Counted from the stretch's first letter, positions 50,543 through 58,497 are shown. The stretch is DNA of 64,000 nt from Ventricola sp036297385 (GCA_036297385.1 JAXJLD010000062.1:33472-97471); one strand, 5' to 3'. Notes: a model not told the origin generated them from the letters alone. Program-made: numbers and translations.

Positions 50543-50586
50543 AAAAAGCCTTGATTTTGTTAGAAAAATCAAGGCTTTTTCTTTTT
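50543..50586. terminator. strong bidirectional terminator just outside the island
   Basis: Stem AAAAAGCCTTGATTTT/AAAATCAAGGCTTTTT-type (50544-50558 with 50564-50580) then CTTTTTG. It insulates the island from folT. The next 190 bp (50587-50778) hold no gene that I can support. Confidence 0.85.
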
Positions 50587-50778
50587 GTTTTTATATCTAT
50601 ATTTTTGCATTGTACCTTTTATTGCACCTTTTTATGCTGTTTTCAAGTTAAAATGGCCCTATGCAATGCCTTTAACGTATCGCCTCCCTGACATTTTACC
50701 AGAACACCTTCGCCATATCATATGGGATACTTTGAGAGACTTCGACTCCCAGAAATCTGCCCCTTTCCCTCTTTTCCC

Positions 50779-50807
50779 TTGATTTTCTCGCCCGCTTATC
50801 GTATAAT
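50779..50807 (+). promoter_or_regulatory. promoter of the folate riboswitch-folT transcript
   Basis: TTGATT (50779-50784), 17-nt spacer, TATAAT (50802-50807). The leader runs about 220 nt to the folT start. Confidence 0.78.
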
Positions 50808-50822
50808 GCTCCTGTCACATGC

Positions 50823-50989
50823 GATTCGTGAAGATGACAGGGCGTCGCGAAGCGTGCGGCGACGAAGAAGATGCGTTAAGTGATCATGTATGGGAATAGC
50901 ATGGGACGAAGAAGGAGCTTTCCTTCGCGGTATCTCTTCGGCCCCGACTGTCTCTTTACCTTGAAATGAAATTGTCATCTCTGCGAATC
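50823..50989 (+). promoter_or_regulatory. long-range stem enclosing the riboswitch
   Basis: GATTCG (50823-50828) and GATGACA (50833-50839) pair with CGAATC (50984-50989) and TGTCATC (50973-50979), separated by a small internal loop. The 13 base pairs bring the leader ends together around the aptamer, close to the folT SD. Confidence 0.55.
50863..50940 (+). promoter_or_regulatory. tetrahydrofolate (THF) riboswitch aptamer
   Basis: Core THF-I sequences are present in order: GATGCGTTAAGTG (50870s), ATGGGA, GGGACGAAG and CGCGGT, closed by a P1-like stem CGAAGAAGAT/(G)TATCTCTTCG. It sits directly upstream of a folate ECF transporter gene, the usual target of this class. The final hairpin GCCCG/CGGGC (50998-51012) next to the SD suggests control of translation initiation (inference). 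Confidence 0.85.
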
Positions 50990-51033
50990 ATCCCCCGCCC
51001 GCTTGCCGGGCTTGATTTGCGGAGGTGTTTTTT

Positions 51034-51588
51034 ATGCGTTCCGTTTTTTCCCTGATCCATTCCCAGTTTGCCGATTCCCTGCGTGCGCTCTCGCGCACGC
51101 GCACCATCACCACAGTGGGCCTTCTTCTGGCCATCCAGATGGTGCTCTCCTCTTACGGTGTCATCGAGCTGACCGACAGCATGAAGGTTTCCCTCGCGCA
51201 TCTGGCACTTGCCCCCACGGCCATCCTCTTTGGCCCAGTGGCTGCCGGCCTGCAAGGCGGTCTGAGCGACCTGCTGGGCTTCCTGCTCAAGCCTACCGGC
51301 CCGTACTTCCCCGGCTTTACGCTTTCCGCTGCGCTGCTGGGCGTGGTCTACGGTATGCTGCTGTATAAAACAAAACAGACGACGTGGCAAATTATCGCCG
51401 CGCGTCTACTTGTCTGTTTTGTTATCAACATTGGCCTGAACACCTTGTTCCTGACGATGCTCTACGGGCCGTCCCGTCTGGCAACGCTGCCGCTGCGCAT
51501 CGTCAAGAACCTGATGCAGCTCCCCATCGACTGCCTGCTGCTAGGCGCGGTATGCCGCATGGTGCGCCGCCTGCCGCGCGATCGCTGA
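51034..51588 (+). CDS. folT: folate-specific ECF transporter S component (FolT)
   Basis: 184 aa with five to six hydrophobic helices. S-component features: a conserved LAPTAILFGPVAAGLQGGLSDL stretch (split: helix 2 to loop), GPYFPGF near residue 90 and a C-terminal helix. It binds folate and works with the shared EcfA/A'/T energising module encoded elsewhere. ATG 51034 has GGAGG 8 nt upstream. The THF riboswitch in the leader supports the folate assignment and predicts shut-off when reduced folates are plentiful. Convergent with mgtE; only a weak GTGAGG/CCTCAC hairpin lies between them. Confidence 0.92.
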   Translation: MRSVFSLIHSQFADSLRALSRTRTITTVGLLLAIQMVLSSYGVIELTDSMKVSLAHLALAPTAILFGPVAAGLQGGLSDLLGFLLKPTGPYFPGFTLSAALLGVVYGMLLYKTKQTTWQIIAARLLVCFVINIGLNTLFLTMLYGPSRLATLPLRIVKNLMQLPIDCLLLGAVCRMVRRLPRDR

Positions 51589-51618
51589 ACCCCACAATGC
51601 TAGCGGTGAGGTCAAGCC

Positions 51619-53037
51619 TCACAGGTGCAGCACATGGATGAGCATCAGCCACGCCAGCCCATAGTAGGAAATCACGGCGACGAGGTCGTTGATTGTCGTA
51701 ATCAGCGGCCCGGACGCCACGGCGGGGTCGACCTTCAGCTTTTTGAAGATCAGCGGAACCACCGTGCCGCAGATGCTCGACAGCACGATGGATACGAGCA
51801 GCGCCACGCCGGTGCACATGGACACGGAGAACGCCATCATCGCGGTCTGTCCCTTGAGCAGCATCAGGTATCCGCCGATGCAGACCACGGACAGCGTGCC
51901 CAGAATCAGGCCATTGACCAGCCCGACACGCGCCTCCTTGCCCACCAGCATCAGCTTCTGCTTGCCGCTGATGTGTTCATCCATCAGCACGCGGATGGTC
52001 ACGGCCAGCGACTGCGTGCCCACGTTGCCCGCCATATCCAGAATCAGCGACTGGAAACTGACGATCAGCGTCAAATGCGCGACAACCTCTTCAAACAATC
52101 CCACGACGGTGGAGACCACAAGGCCAAGCCCCAGCAGGATGACCAGCCACGGCAGGCGCTTGCTGATGCTCCGGCGGAGCGGCTCCTGCAGATCTTCCTC
52201 TGCCGCCAAGCCAGCCAACTTGGCGTAGTCGTCGCCCATCTCGTCATCCACCACGCGGGTGATGTCCTGCGAGGTCAGCACGCCCTTGAGCCGATTCTGC
52301 GCATCCAGCACAGGAATGGAATCCTCCGAGTACGCCTTGATGCGCTCGATGCAGTCCTCGACCTGCTCGCTTGCATAGACGTAAGGATAGGAGGACATGG
52401 TGATGCTGTCCAGCTCGGTGTTTTCCCGAGCGATGATGAGATCCTTGAGATCAATCGCGCCGACCAGCACATCGTCGTCATCCACCACATAAAGCGTGGA
52501 GATGTTGTCGTTCTCTGCCGCCTGATCGATCAGCGAGCGCATGGCTTCGCGCACGCTCACGCCCTGACGCACCGCCACATAATTGGTGGTCATCCGGCTG
52601 CCGATTTCATCCTCATCAAAGGAACTCAGCAGCGTCAGCTCTTTGCGTGCTTCCTCGTCCATCAGCTCGATGAGCACGTTCCGTTCCGCCTTGTCAAGCT
52701 GCTCCAGATACGCCACCGCCGCGTTCGGCTCCACGCTGGAAAGCACCTCCGCCTGCCTGCGGATGCTCAGCTCGCCGACGTATTCCCGCGGCAGTTCGGC
52801 GTATTCCAGCACGCTTGCAAGCGCTTCCGGCGTCAGAATGCTGTACAGCTTCTGGCGCTCTTCCTTTTTGAGCAGCTCCAGCGCCTCGCCGATGTCATTC
52901 TCATGATAATCCTGAATTCGCTCCTGCATCCGCTTGGGCGTCAGCCCGCTGCGCAGGATGGCCGCAATTTCCGTCTTGTAATCCGGGTGCTGCGTGATAA
53001 CGGTCACGTCACCCGCCATGTTCTTCTTCTCCATCAT
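51619..53037 (-). CDS. mgtE: magnesium transporter MgtE
   Basis: 472 aa. N-terminal MgtE superhelical domain, two CBS domains (about 135-255; TTNYVAVRQGVSVREAM, VYASEQVEDCIERIKAY), a plug helix, and a five-helix pore domain with DMAGNVGTQSLA near 345 and PAVASGPLITTINDL near 440. It imports Mg2+ down its gradient and is gated by intracellular Mg2+ through the CBS region. AGGAGG precedes the ATG. Its promoter lies more than 330 nt upstream, leaving a long leader. Confidence 0.96.
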   Translation of the reverse strand: MMEKKNMAGDVTVITQHPDYKTEIAAILRSGLTPKRMQERIQDYHENDIGEALELLKKEERQKLYSILTPEALASVLEYAELPREYVGELSIRRQAEVLSSVEPNAAVAYLEQLDKAERNVLIELMDEEARKELTLLSSFDEDEIGSRMTTNYVAVRQGVSVREAMRSLIDQAAENDNISTLYVVDDDDVLVGAIDLKDLIIARENTELDSITMSSYPYVYASEQVEDCIERIKAYSEDSIPVLDAQNRLKGVLTSQDITRVVDDEMGDDYAKLAGLAAEEDLQEPLRRSISKRLPWLVILLGLGLVVSTVVGLFEEVVAHLTLIVSFQSLILDMAGNVGTQSLAVTIRVLMDEHISGKQKLMLVGKEARVGLVNGLILGTLSVVCIGGYLMLLKGQTAMMAFSVSMCTGVALLVSIVLSSICGTVVPLIFKKLKVDPAVASGPLITTINDLVAVISYYGLAWLMLIHVLHL

Positions 53038-53040
53038 GTC

Positions 53041-53363
53041 TGTGCCTCCTTACCGCATTTCATCGTGGGAAGGGGACGTGCAGGCCGCTTTCAGGCAAAA
53101 TGGGCATAAAAAACCCATTGTTGCTTGCAAAGCCGGTTTCTACGCTCGTCCCATACCGATTGTAGTGCAGCTTGAAAACAGACAATGGCTTCATATTCAC
53201 CTGTCACGCCATACAAGGCGCAGCAGAACGCGGCGCGGCCACAGACGGCTCTGCGTCTTTGGGCGCTCCACAGCGATTCATGAATCCCCTGTCCGTACTT
53301 CGACTACCACTACCGCCGTCCATGATCTCACCTCACATCAACAAAATCGTTCTGCCCATTGGC
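53041..53363 (-). promoter_or_regulatory. long unidentified mgtE leader
   Basis: About 325 nt of GC-rich transcript between the promoter and mgtE with several possible stems, for example AGACG/CGTCT near 53240 and AATGGG/CCCATT near 53101-53121. Short strings AGGTGAG and CCAAAGACGC recall the M-box (Mg2+) riboswitch, but their spacing is wider than in the M-box and the rest does not match. A short frame starting at 53323 is not convincing as a gene. Confidence 0.5.
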
Positions 53364-53369
53364 TTTCCC

Positions 53370-53398
53370 ATTTTAGCACAACTTATCCTTGATTTCAA
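53370..53398 (-). promoter_or_regulatory. sigma-A promoter of mgtE
   Basis: Minus strand TTGAAA (53393-53398), 17-nt spacer, TAAAAT (53370-53375) with TGC extension. Confidence 0.7.
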
Positions 53399-53502
53399 CC
53401 TGCAAGTTTTCCACAAAATTTCCAAACTGTGCAGAACTCCCCTGCAGCTGGAGCAACAAAACAGATAGCCGGAACCCTCACACATTTCACTATCCGTACA
53501 TA

Positions 53503-53543
53503 GAAAAAAATCCACCCTCTCAGTGAATCTGAAAAGGTGGATT
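53503..53543 (-). terminator. terminator of the tRNA-Ser pair
   Basis: Minus-strand stem AATCCACC/GGTGGATT around an ~18-nt loop, followed by TTTTTTT (53504-53510). Confidence 0.85.
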
Positions 53544-53544
53544 C

Positions 53545-53636
53545 TGGCGCAGAAGGAGGGATTTGAACCCTCGCGCCGCTTCACGCAGCCTACTCCCTTA
53601 GCAGGGGAGCCCCTTCGGCCTCTTGGGTACTTCTGC
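53545..53636 (-). tRNA. tRNA-Ser (anticodon GCU)
   Basis: 92 nt with encoded CCA. Acceptor GCAGAAG/CTTCTGC, anticodon stem CTCCC/GGGAG with loop CTGCTAA giving GCT, and the long variable arm expected for a serine tRNA. Second of a two-tRNA transcript. Confidence 0.95.
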
Positions 53637-53661
53637 AAGACCTACACATATGAAAATGAAA

Positions 53662-53750
53662 TGGCGGAGAGAGAGGGATTCGAACCCCCGGTACCTCTCG
53701 GTATCACTGGTTTTCAAGACCAGCGCCATAAACCACTCGGCCATCTCTCC
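53662..53750 (-). tRNA. tRNA-Ser (anticodon UGA)
   Basis: 89 nt with encoded CCA. Acceptor GGAGAGA/TCTCTCC, anticodon loop CTTGAAA giving TGA, and a long variable arm. First of the pair, directly behind a strong promoter. Confidence 0.95.
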
Positions 53751-53773
53751 AGTCTGCTCGAACCAGCAGAACT

Positions 53774-53802
53774 ATTATATGATAGACCCGTGATTTTGTC
53801 AA
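53774..53802 (-). promoter_or_regulatory. strong promoter of the tRNA-Ser pair
   Basis: Minus strand TTGACA (53797-53802), 17-nt spacer, TATAAT (53774-53779): a consensus promoter. Confidence 0.9.
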
Positions 53803-53828
53803 CCCCCTTTTTATCTTTATCATGAGAA

Positions 53829-53860
53829 AGTGGCCCCTCTCATCTTAGAGAGAAGCCACT
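53829..53860 (-). terminator. terminator of the SPOCS gene
   Basis: Long stem AGTGGC..CTCTC/GAGAG..GCCACT, then TTTCTC on the minus strand, 70 nt after the SPOCS-protein stop. Confidence 0.75.
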
Positions 53861-53929
53861 CCTTTTATCCTCTGCAATTCTGGACCTCCGCGCACTCGCG
53901 CTTATGGCTCGTTTCATCAGAACATCGCA

Positions 53930-55435
53930 TCAGCGCCGAAGCGCCAGCAGCGCACGCTTGCCCGCCGGATGCAGGTCCTCCTGCGCCACGCGAAGCCTGC
54001 GCGCCGTCTCCCAGCGCGTTTCCCCTGCGGCGGGCCAGATCAGCACAAAACCATGCTCCCGCTTTTCCGGTGGATGCTCCGTCACTTCCATGACACAGCG
54101 CACGCGCTGCACGCCATGTTCTCTGGCGCGAAGGCCCAGCACACAGCGCAGCTCCGCCCGGTCGCTGGTCGTCGGCCCCGGTGTCGTCTCGATGGGATAT
54201 GCCTGCACGCGCACATCCTCTCCCACCTCAATCGGGAACGTCATCACAAACGGCTCGTGCGTATGCGCGGCAACCGGAATATCCGAATCCGCGGGCAGGT
54301 AGATCAGCGTGACGTGCATCACCCCTTCTGCATCCAACCGACGCCCGGAAGGCGTGACGGATGTCATGGTGGGCTGCGCCAAGCAGGCAAGCATACACCC
54401 GATCGGCGGCATATCGCTGGGCAGGGCAACCTGCAAGCGCGTGCTCTCCCGCGCCTCCGTCTCCGTTTCCAGCGTATGCACGTCGATCTGCTCCGCAGTC
54501 GGCTCTACCACGGGTCCATTCAGGCTGTACAGATCTTCCAGCAGGCAGACCTCACGCCGGGCATATTGGCGCAGCGTCACACGCACCTCCGCCTCCACGC
54601 GCAGCGTCCGGCTTCCATCGCTCTCCGCGGAGTCAGCCATCACATCGACCACCTCCGCTGTCGCCTGCATCCTCGTCCCATCCTCCGGCAGCGGCGTAGC
54701 AATGGCCACGTCAAACGGCAGCTCATGCACCGTCAGCACCATCGGATGCCCGGCCTTCTCCGGACGATGCAGCACGCGCACCTCAATCGTGCCGGATGCC
54801 GCCGTGCGCCCGTTTCCGCCCGAAAGCTCGCTCACCGCCGCCGAAGCCGTCGCACTCAGCACATCCTCGACTTCCAGCTTGGCGGGCAGGTCAAACTCCT
54901 CCCGCACAAGCGTCTTTTCCTGCCCCAGCGTCGTCCCCATGCTGTACGCAAATTTCTGGAGGCGTGTTTGCAGGTTGCCCGCCTCATCCGCGTCCTCCGC
55001 TCCGGTCACGCACGCACGCTCCGTCGCTTCAAACGCCTCGGTCTGCACATCCAGCAGCGCACGCAGCGTCATGCGTCCACTGCCCGCAATGCCTTCCGTC
55101 TCCTGAACCGCCGCCCCTGCCCACACGCGCATACTCGGTGTGACACCAGCGAGCGGAAAAGTGTGCGTAAAATCGCAGCCCGTTTCCAGCGACCGCACGC
55201 GGGTCAAATCCCCCTGCGTGTACAGCACCTGAAAGCACACGCGCCCTCGCACGCCCACCTCGTCCTTGCCCGCCTGCACATCGTTCAGGTGCGCCTGCGC
55301 CTGAACGCCCAGCACGGTCACGGCGTCGCGCATACTGCCCGGCAGCGTCGCCTCGCCTTCGATGGTCACCTGTTCCTCGCCGCGGTTCACCAGTCTTTCC
55401 AAGCGCAGCGTCTCCCGCGTCAGCTTCAGTTCCAC
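53930..55435 (-). CDS. SPOCS-domain (DUF3794) spore-coat-type protein
   Basis: 501 aa from a GTG at 55435, after a G-rich SD. Repeated beta-rich units (SPOCS/DUF3794) fill most of the protein, e.g. near residues 25-105, 175-270 and 320-440, with the typical (F)xV.Y.. and C..R...E patterns. The C-terminal ~40 residues (WETARRLRVAQEDLHPAGKRALLAL) look like a shortened LysM domain, the usual partner of SPOCS repeats. Such proteins belong to spore envelope layers. The open frame upstream of the GTG is arginine-rich and not credible as coding. Neighbours are tRNA-Ser and a GNAT gene. Confidence 0.85.
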   Translation of the reverse strand: MELKLTRETLRLERLVNRGEEQVTIEGEATLPGSMRDAVTVLGVQAQAHLNDVQAGKDEVGVRGRVCFQVLYTQGDLTRVRSLETGCDFTHTFPLAGVTPSMRVWAGAAVQETEGIAGSGRMTLRALLDVQTEAFEATERACVTGAEDADEAGNLQTRLQKFAYSMGTTLGQEKTLVREEFDLPAKLEVEDVLSATASAAVSELSGGNGRTAASGTIEVRVLHRPEKAGHPMVLTVHELPFDVAIATPLPEDGTRMQATAEVVDVMADSAESDGSRTLRVEAEVRVTLRQYARREVCLLEDLYSLNGPVVEPTAEQIDVHTLETETEARESTRLQVALPSDMPPIGCMLACLAQPTMTSVTPSGRRLDAEGVMHVTLIYLPADSDIPVAAHTHEPFVMTFPIEVGEDVRVQAYPIETTPGPTTSDRAELRCVLGLRAREHGVQRVRCVMEVTEHPPEKREHGFVLIWPAAGETRWETARRLRVAQEDLHPAGKRALLALRR

Positions 55436-55505
55436 GCGCCGTCCCCCCCTTTGTCCTTCCTTTTGCCCTAAAGGGTATGCGGCGGTGCGCACAAACAGAC
55501 CTCCG

Positions 55506-56453
55506 TTACACGCAGTCAGGCGGTGCAATCCAGAGCAGCATCGCCATGGGCAGAAAGCCATCCAGCGCCGCGCAGGCCGCTTCAACCTGTTCCCTGCGGT
55601 ACAGCTTGAACATATTGTTCGGTTCCACGCACGCCTCTTCGCTGACAGCGCCCAGACACTTGGCCCGCTCCCTCTGCCACGGCGCAGCGCAGAGCGACAA
55701 CGCACCGCCTTGACGCACAAGCAGCTTCATGGCCGCCGGGAAATCCGCCTCACATTCCAGCAGCAGCTCGTCCACGCGGCCCTCCTGCGGCCTCCATGTG
55801 CCAAAGCCAATCGGCTCGCCATGCCTGAGCAGCGCAAACGGCGTACTGTTCCACGACTGCAGAACCTCCACCCATGCCGATGCACTGCGCACACAGAAGC
55901 ACGGCTGGCGTGCCAGCAGCCGCTCGGCCTGCTGCACATATGCCTGCGTCATCGGCGCAGCGCACAGCCCCTGCACATCCACGTCACCCCATGCATGGCG
56001 CACATTGTCCGGCGTGAGGCGTGCGCGGAGCTGATATCCGCCCCAGTCATAGCCGAAATACTGATACCGCTGCCGCTGTCCGCTCAGCACCGCAAAGGCC
56101 GCGCCCATTTCCTTTGCGCACCCGTCCACCGCTTCCATCAGCAGCCGCATCATTCCCCGGCCCCGCATTTTGGGATGGGTGCTGACAGAACCGACCCCAA
56201 GCATCGTCAGCGTCTGACCGCCTATGTGCAGGGTCATCGGATAGGCCAGCACCGTTGCCGCCAATCTGCCCGCCTCGCGCACAACAAAATGATGCGCCGC
56301 ACCATCCCCCTGCGCACCATAGAGCTTGGGCAGCAGCGCTTCAAAGTCGTGCGGTTCATGCGCCCGCGAAAACACCGCGTCGATGAAATCGACAATCTCA
56401 TCCTTTTCAGACGCGCAGCCCAATATGCCTCCGTCATTTTTTCTTCCCTCCAT
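55506..56453 (-). CDS. GNAT N-acetyltransferase with SCP2-like C-terminus (Eis-type)
   Basis: 315 aa from ATG 56453. GNAT core: VGSVSTHPKMRGRGMMRLLM with acetyl-CoA loop near residues 110-125 and an upstream AHEPHDFEALLPKLYG signature of the family; the second half resembles the Eis double GNAT/SCP2 arrangement ending LPMAMLLW. The start is doubtful: the strong SD GGAGGGAAG before ATGACGGAGGC opens a different frame that would join this one if a single A were inserted near 56405. The promoter -10 at 56488 rules out the upstream ATG at 56489. Acceptor substrate unknown. Confidence 0.82.
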   Translation of the reverse strand: MEGRKNDGGILGCASEKDEIVDFIDAVFSRAHEPHDFEALLPKLYGAQGDGAAHHFVVREAGRLAATVLAYPMTLHIGGQTLTMLGVGSVSTHPKMRGRGMMRLLMEAVDGCAKEMGAAFAVLSGQRQRYQYFGYDWGGYQLRARLTPDNVRHAWGDVDVQGLCAAPMTQAYVQQAERLLARQPCFCVRSASAWVEVLQSWNSTPFALLRHGEPIGFGTWRPQEGRVDELLLECEADFPAAMKLLVRQGGALSLCAAPWQRERAKCLGAVSEEACVEPNNMFKLYRREQVEAACAALDGFLPMAMLLWIAPPDCV

Positions 56454-56487
56454 ACGCTGCGTTCCAATCGCATCCGCTGTTTTTTTC

Positions 56488-56516
56488 ATTATAGCATGGC
56501 ACTCCGGTGCAAACAA
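56488..56516 (-). promoter_or_regulatory. promoter of the GNAT gene
   Basis: Minus strand TTGTTT (56511-56516), 17-nt spacer, TATAAT (56488-56493) with TGC extension. Back-to-back with the plus-strand promoter at 56521. Confidence 0.75.
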
Positions 56517-56520
56517 GCGA

Positions 56521-56549
56521 TTGAACCCCATCGCCCAATATGCTACAAT
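56521..56549 (+). promoter_or_regulatory. promoter of the acetyltransferase gene at 56584
   Basis: TTGAAC (56521-56526), 17-nt spacer, TACAAT (56544-56549) with TGC extension. Only 4 bp separate the -35 boxes of the two divergent promoters, so they likely compete for polymerase. Confidence 0.75.
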
Positions 56550-56583
56550 GGGGTCAACAATATCACCACAGGAGGAAACCTGC

Positions 56584-57225
56584 ATGAGCCTCAAGGAACA
56601 GATGGAGACCGGCAAGGTCTATGTGGAATTCGGTCATGCCTCCGAGGAGGACAGGGCCTATGAGCAGGAGATCGCTCAGCAGCGGCAGATCGCCAAGGAG
56701 CTATGCTTCGATTACAACAACACCCGCCCCATGGACACGGTGCGCAGGGATGCGCTGCTCGACCAGCTTCTGGGCAGCCACGGCACATCGCTCTGGATGG
56801 AAGCGCCGATCCACTTCGCCTACGGCAGCAACACCCACATCGGCGACCACGTCTATGCCAACTTCAACCTCACCATTGTGGACGACGGCGAGTGCCGCAT
56901 CGGCAATTACGTCATGTTTGCGCCCAATGTCGTGATCTCGACCACTGGCCACCCCATTTACCCGCCCATGCGCGACAAGGGCGCACAGTTCTCCCTGCCC
57001 GTTGTCATCAAGGATCACGTCTGGATCGGCTCCAACGTGACGATCATGCCGGGCGTCACCATCGGTGAAAACAGCGTCATCGGCGCGGGCAGCGTCGTCA
57101 CCCGCGATATTCCCGATAATGTTGTGGCCTGCGGCGTCCCCTGTCGGGTGCTGCGCGAGATTACCGAGGAGGATCGCCTCTATTACCGCCCCGGTATGCC
57201 CATCAACGAGGACTGGGACGCATAA
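56584..57225 (+). CDS. maltose O-acetyltransferase-type left-handed beta-helix acetyltransferase
   Basis: 213 aa. An N-terminal helical mat domain (EDRAYEQEIAQQRQIAKELCF) precedes hexapeptide repeats (IGDHVYANFNLTIVD; IGNYVMFAPNVVI; IGSNVTIMPGVTIGENSVIG) that form a trimeric beta-helix. The catalytic His lies in TTGHPIYP. It transfers acetyl from acetyl-CoA to a sugar hydroxyl (maltose, galactoside or nodulation-type substrate cannot be separated). AGGAGG lies 8 nt before the ATG. Divergent from the GNAT gene and closed by the hairpin at 57358. Confidence 0.93.
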   Translation: MSLKEQMETGKVYVEFGHASEEDRAYEQEIAQQRQIAKELCFDYNNTRPMDTVRRDALLDQLLGSHGTSLWMEAPIHFAYGSNTHIGDHVYANFNLTIVDDGECRIGNYVMFAPNVVISTTGHPIYPPMRDKGAQFSLPVVIKDHVWIGSNVTIMPGVTIGENSVIGAGSVVTRDIPDNVVACGVPCRVLREITEEDRLYYRPGMPINEDWDA

Positions 57226-57357
57226 TAAAGCGCGGGGCTAATCCTGTTTCTCGATCGAAACAGCCCTACGGGAACGGTCGGGACTGCCTTTCCGGGAAAC
57301 TCGCATCGTCGCACAAAGCGCTGATGGCGCGTTTCTACCAGAAAATAGCCCAACAAT
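57226..57357. repeat. non-coding stretch sharing motifs with the 28-kb repeat region
   Basis: TTCCGGGAAACTCGCATCGTCGC (57290-57312, given in part: TTCCGGG, ACTCGCAT, GTCGC) matches 28049-28071 with two differences. The string ATCCTGTTTCTC with a following TCGAA occurs here and near 30407. No gene is seen. Confidence 0.55.
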
Positions 57358-57386
57358 AAAACCACCGGATGCTGCCGGTGGTTTTT
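57358..57386. terminator. bidirectional terminator
   Basis: Stem AACCACCGG/CCGGTGGTT (9 bp, loop ATGCTG) with TTTTTG on the right and A-rich sequence on the left. It serves the acetyltransferase (+) and the rRNA methyltransferase (-). Confidence 0.85.
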
Positions 57387-57469
57387 GTCGTTTGCAGATA
57401 TTTCAGGCTGTGCGCATACTGCTCTTATTCTAAAACACTTTATACAGTGCGGTTTACAACAGACACAAA

Positions 57470-58372
57470 TCACTTCTTCCTGCGCAGTTTTGCCACAAAG
57501 AAGCCCTCGTGCAGCGCATCCGGCGCGACGCACAGCGTTCCGGGCAGCGTCGTCGGCAGCTTGGGCACGCTGTCAAAAGCATCCAGCGCGAGCGGAACCA
57601 GCTCCGCCTGCCCCGAACGCAGCGCGCGCTCCACAATCTCCTCGTTCTCCTGCGCCAGCACGGAGCAGGTAGAATAGATCATCTCGCAGCCGGGGCGCAG
57701 CAGCCGCAGCGCCTTTTGCAGCAGCGCCGCCTGCTGCTTTGTCGTGCGGCGCAGGTATTCCTCCGAAAACTGCCCTTTGGAGCGCGGATTACCGAGCTGT
57801 ACCGTCCCGCTGCCCGAGCAGGGCGCGTCCAACAGGATGCGGTCAAAGGAAAACAGGTCGTCAAGATTGCGCGCATCGACGTTCATCACCGTCACACGCG
57901 ACGCGCCCTGACGCTGCACATTGTAGCGCAGGCGCTCTGCGCGCACCTTGTTCATCTCGCAGGCCGTCACCATCGCCTGATTGCCCGTCAGCGCGGCAAT
58001 CTGCGTCGTCTTGCCGCCCGGTGCCGCCGCCATATCCAGCACGTTCTCGCCGGGCTTTGCGCCCAGCAGCAGCGGCGGGATCATGGAGGACAGGCTTTGC
58101 AGGTAGATCTCTCCGCGCTCATACATCGGCAGCCGCGTCAGCGCCTCCTCGCGCACGCCGGTCACCACCATCGCGTCATCATACCACGCTACCGGCTCGG
58201 TCTCCATCCCCTGCTCATGCAGCGCCTCACGCACGGTCTGCGCATCTGTCTTGAGCGTATTTGCCCGCAATGTCACCGCCCGCTGTGCCGCGTAGCCCTG
58301 CGCAATGCGCACCGCCGTCTCCTCGCCATACTGCGCTTTCAGGCGCTGCTCCAGATAAGCCGGTACCTCCAT
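57470..58372 (-). CDS. RsmB/NOP-family rRNA (cytosine-5) methyltransferase
   Basis: 300 aa. The N-terminal ~75 residues match the RNA-binding lobe of NOL1/NOP2 proteins. The SAM domain has DMAAAPGGKTTQ near 113, DAPCSGSGT near 182 and YSTCSV near 236; the two Cys are the usual catalytic pair. It methylates cytosine C5 in rRNA (RsmF/RsmB-like); the exact position is unknown. It lacks the C-terminal PUA-like extension of longer RsmF. GGGGAGG precedes the ATG. Confidence 0.92.
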   Translation of the reverse strand: MEVPAYLEQRLKAQYGEETAVRIAQGYAAQRAVTLRANTLKTDAQTVREALHEQGMETEPVAWYDDAMVVTGVREEALTRLPMYERGEIYLQSLSSMIPPLLLGAKPGENVLDMAAAPGGKTTQIAALTGNQAMVTACEMNKVRAERLRYNVQRQGASRVTVMNVDARNLDDLFSFDRILLDAPCSGSGTVQLGNPRSKGQFSEEYLRRTTKQQAALLQKALRLLRPGCEMIYSTCSVLAQENEEIVERALRSGQAELVPLALDAFDSVPKLPTTLPGTLCVAPDALHEGFFVAKLRRKK

Positions 58373-58457
58373 CGCCTATTCCTCCCCATTTTTTCATGCC
58401 TATGCAGCCATTATATCGGAGAAAATGGCAAACATCAAGGCATCCACCCTATTTTAC

Positions 58458-58497
58458 GGCGGACAGCACCGCGCCAAAAGTGCGCTCACTGTCCGCC
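58458..58497 (-). terminator. hairpin downstream of the C39-like gene
   Basis: A 9-bp stem GGCGGACAG/CTGTCCGCC with an inner GCGC/GCGC stem, 60 nt after the stop of the gene at 58559; the U-tract is poor (GTAAAAT). Confidence 0.6.

Noticed and set aside
32911..50600. tRNA-Pro 3' end as the attachment site of the island
   Set aside because: No copy of the tRNA 3' sequence is found at the right junction, and the inverted repeats begin 235 bp downstream of the tRNA.
50585..50782. 65-codon plus-strand frame between the island and folT
   Set aside because: No SD, ends in the folT promoter, low-complexity Phe/Pro content.
51606..51622. Terminator between folT and mgtE
   Set aside because: Only a 6-bp stem without a U-tract, overlapping the mgtE stop codon; too weak to annotate.
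53205..53323. 39-codon frame in the mgtE leader (minus strand)
   Set aside because: No SD at a proper distance and biased Ala/Pro/Cys composition; more likely structured RNA.
53041..53363. Definite M-box riboswitch
   Set aside because: Only two short strings resemble the class and their spacing is wrong; kept as an unidentified leader.
53523..53825. Plus-strand frame across the tRNA-Ser genes
   Set aside because: Antisense of two tRNAs and their spacer.
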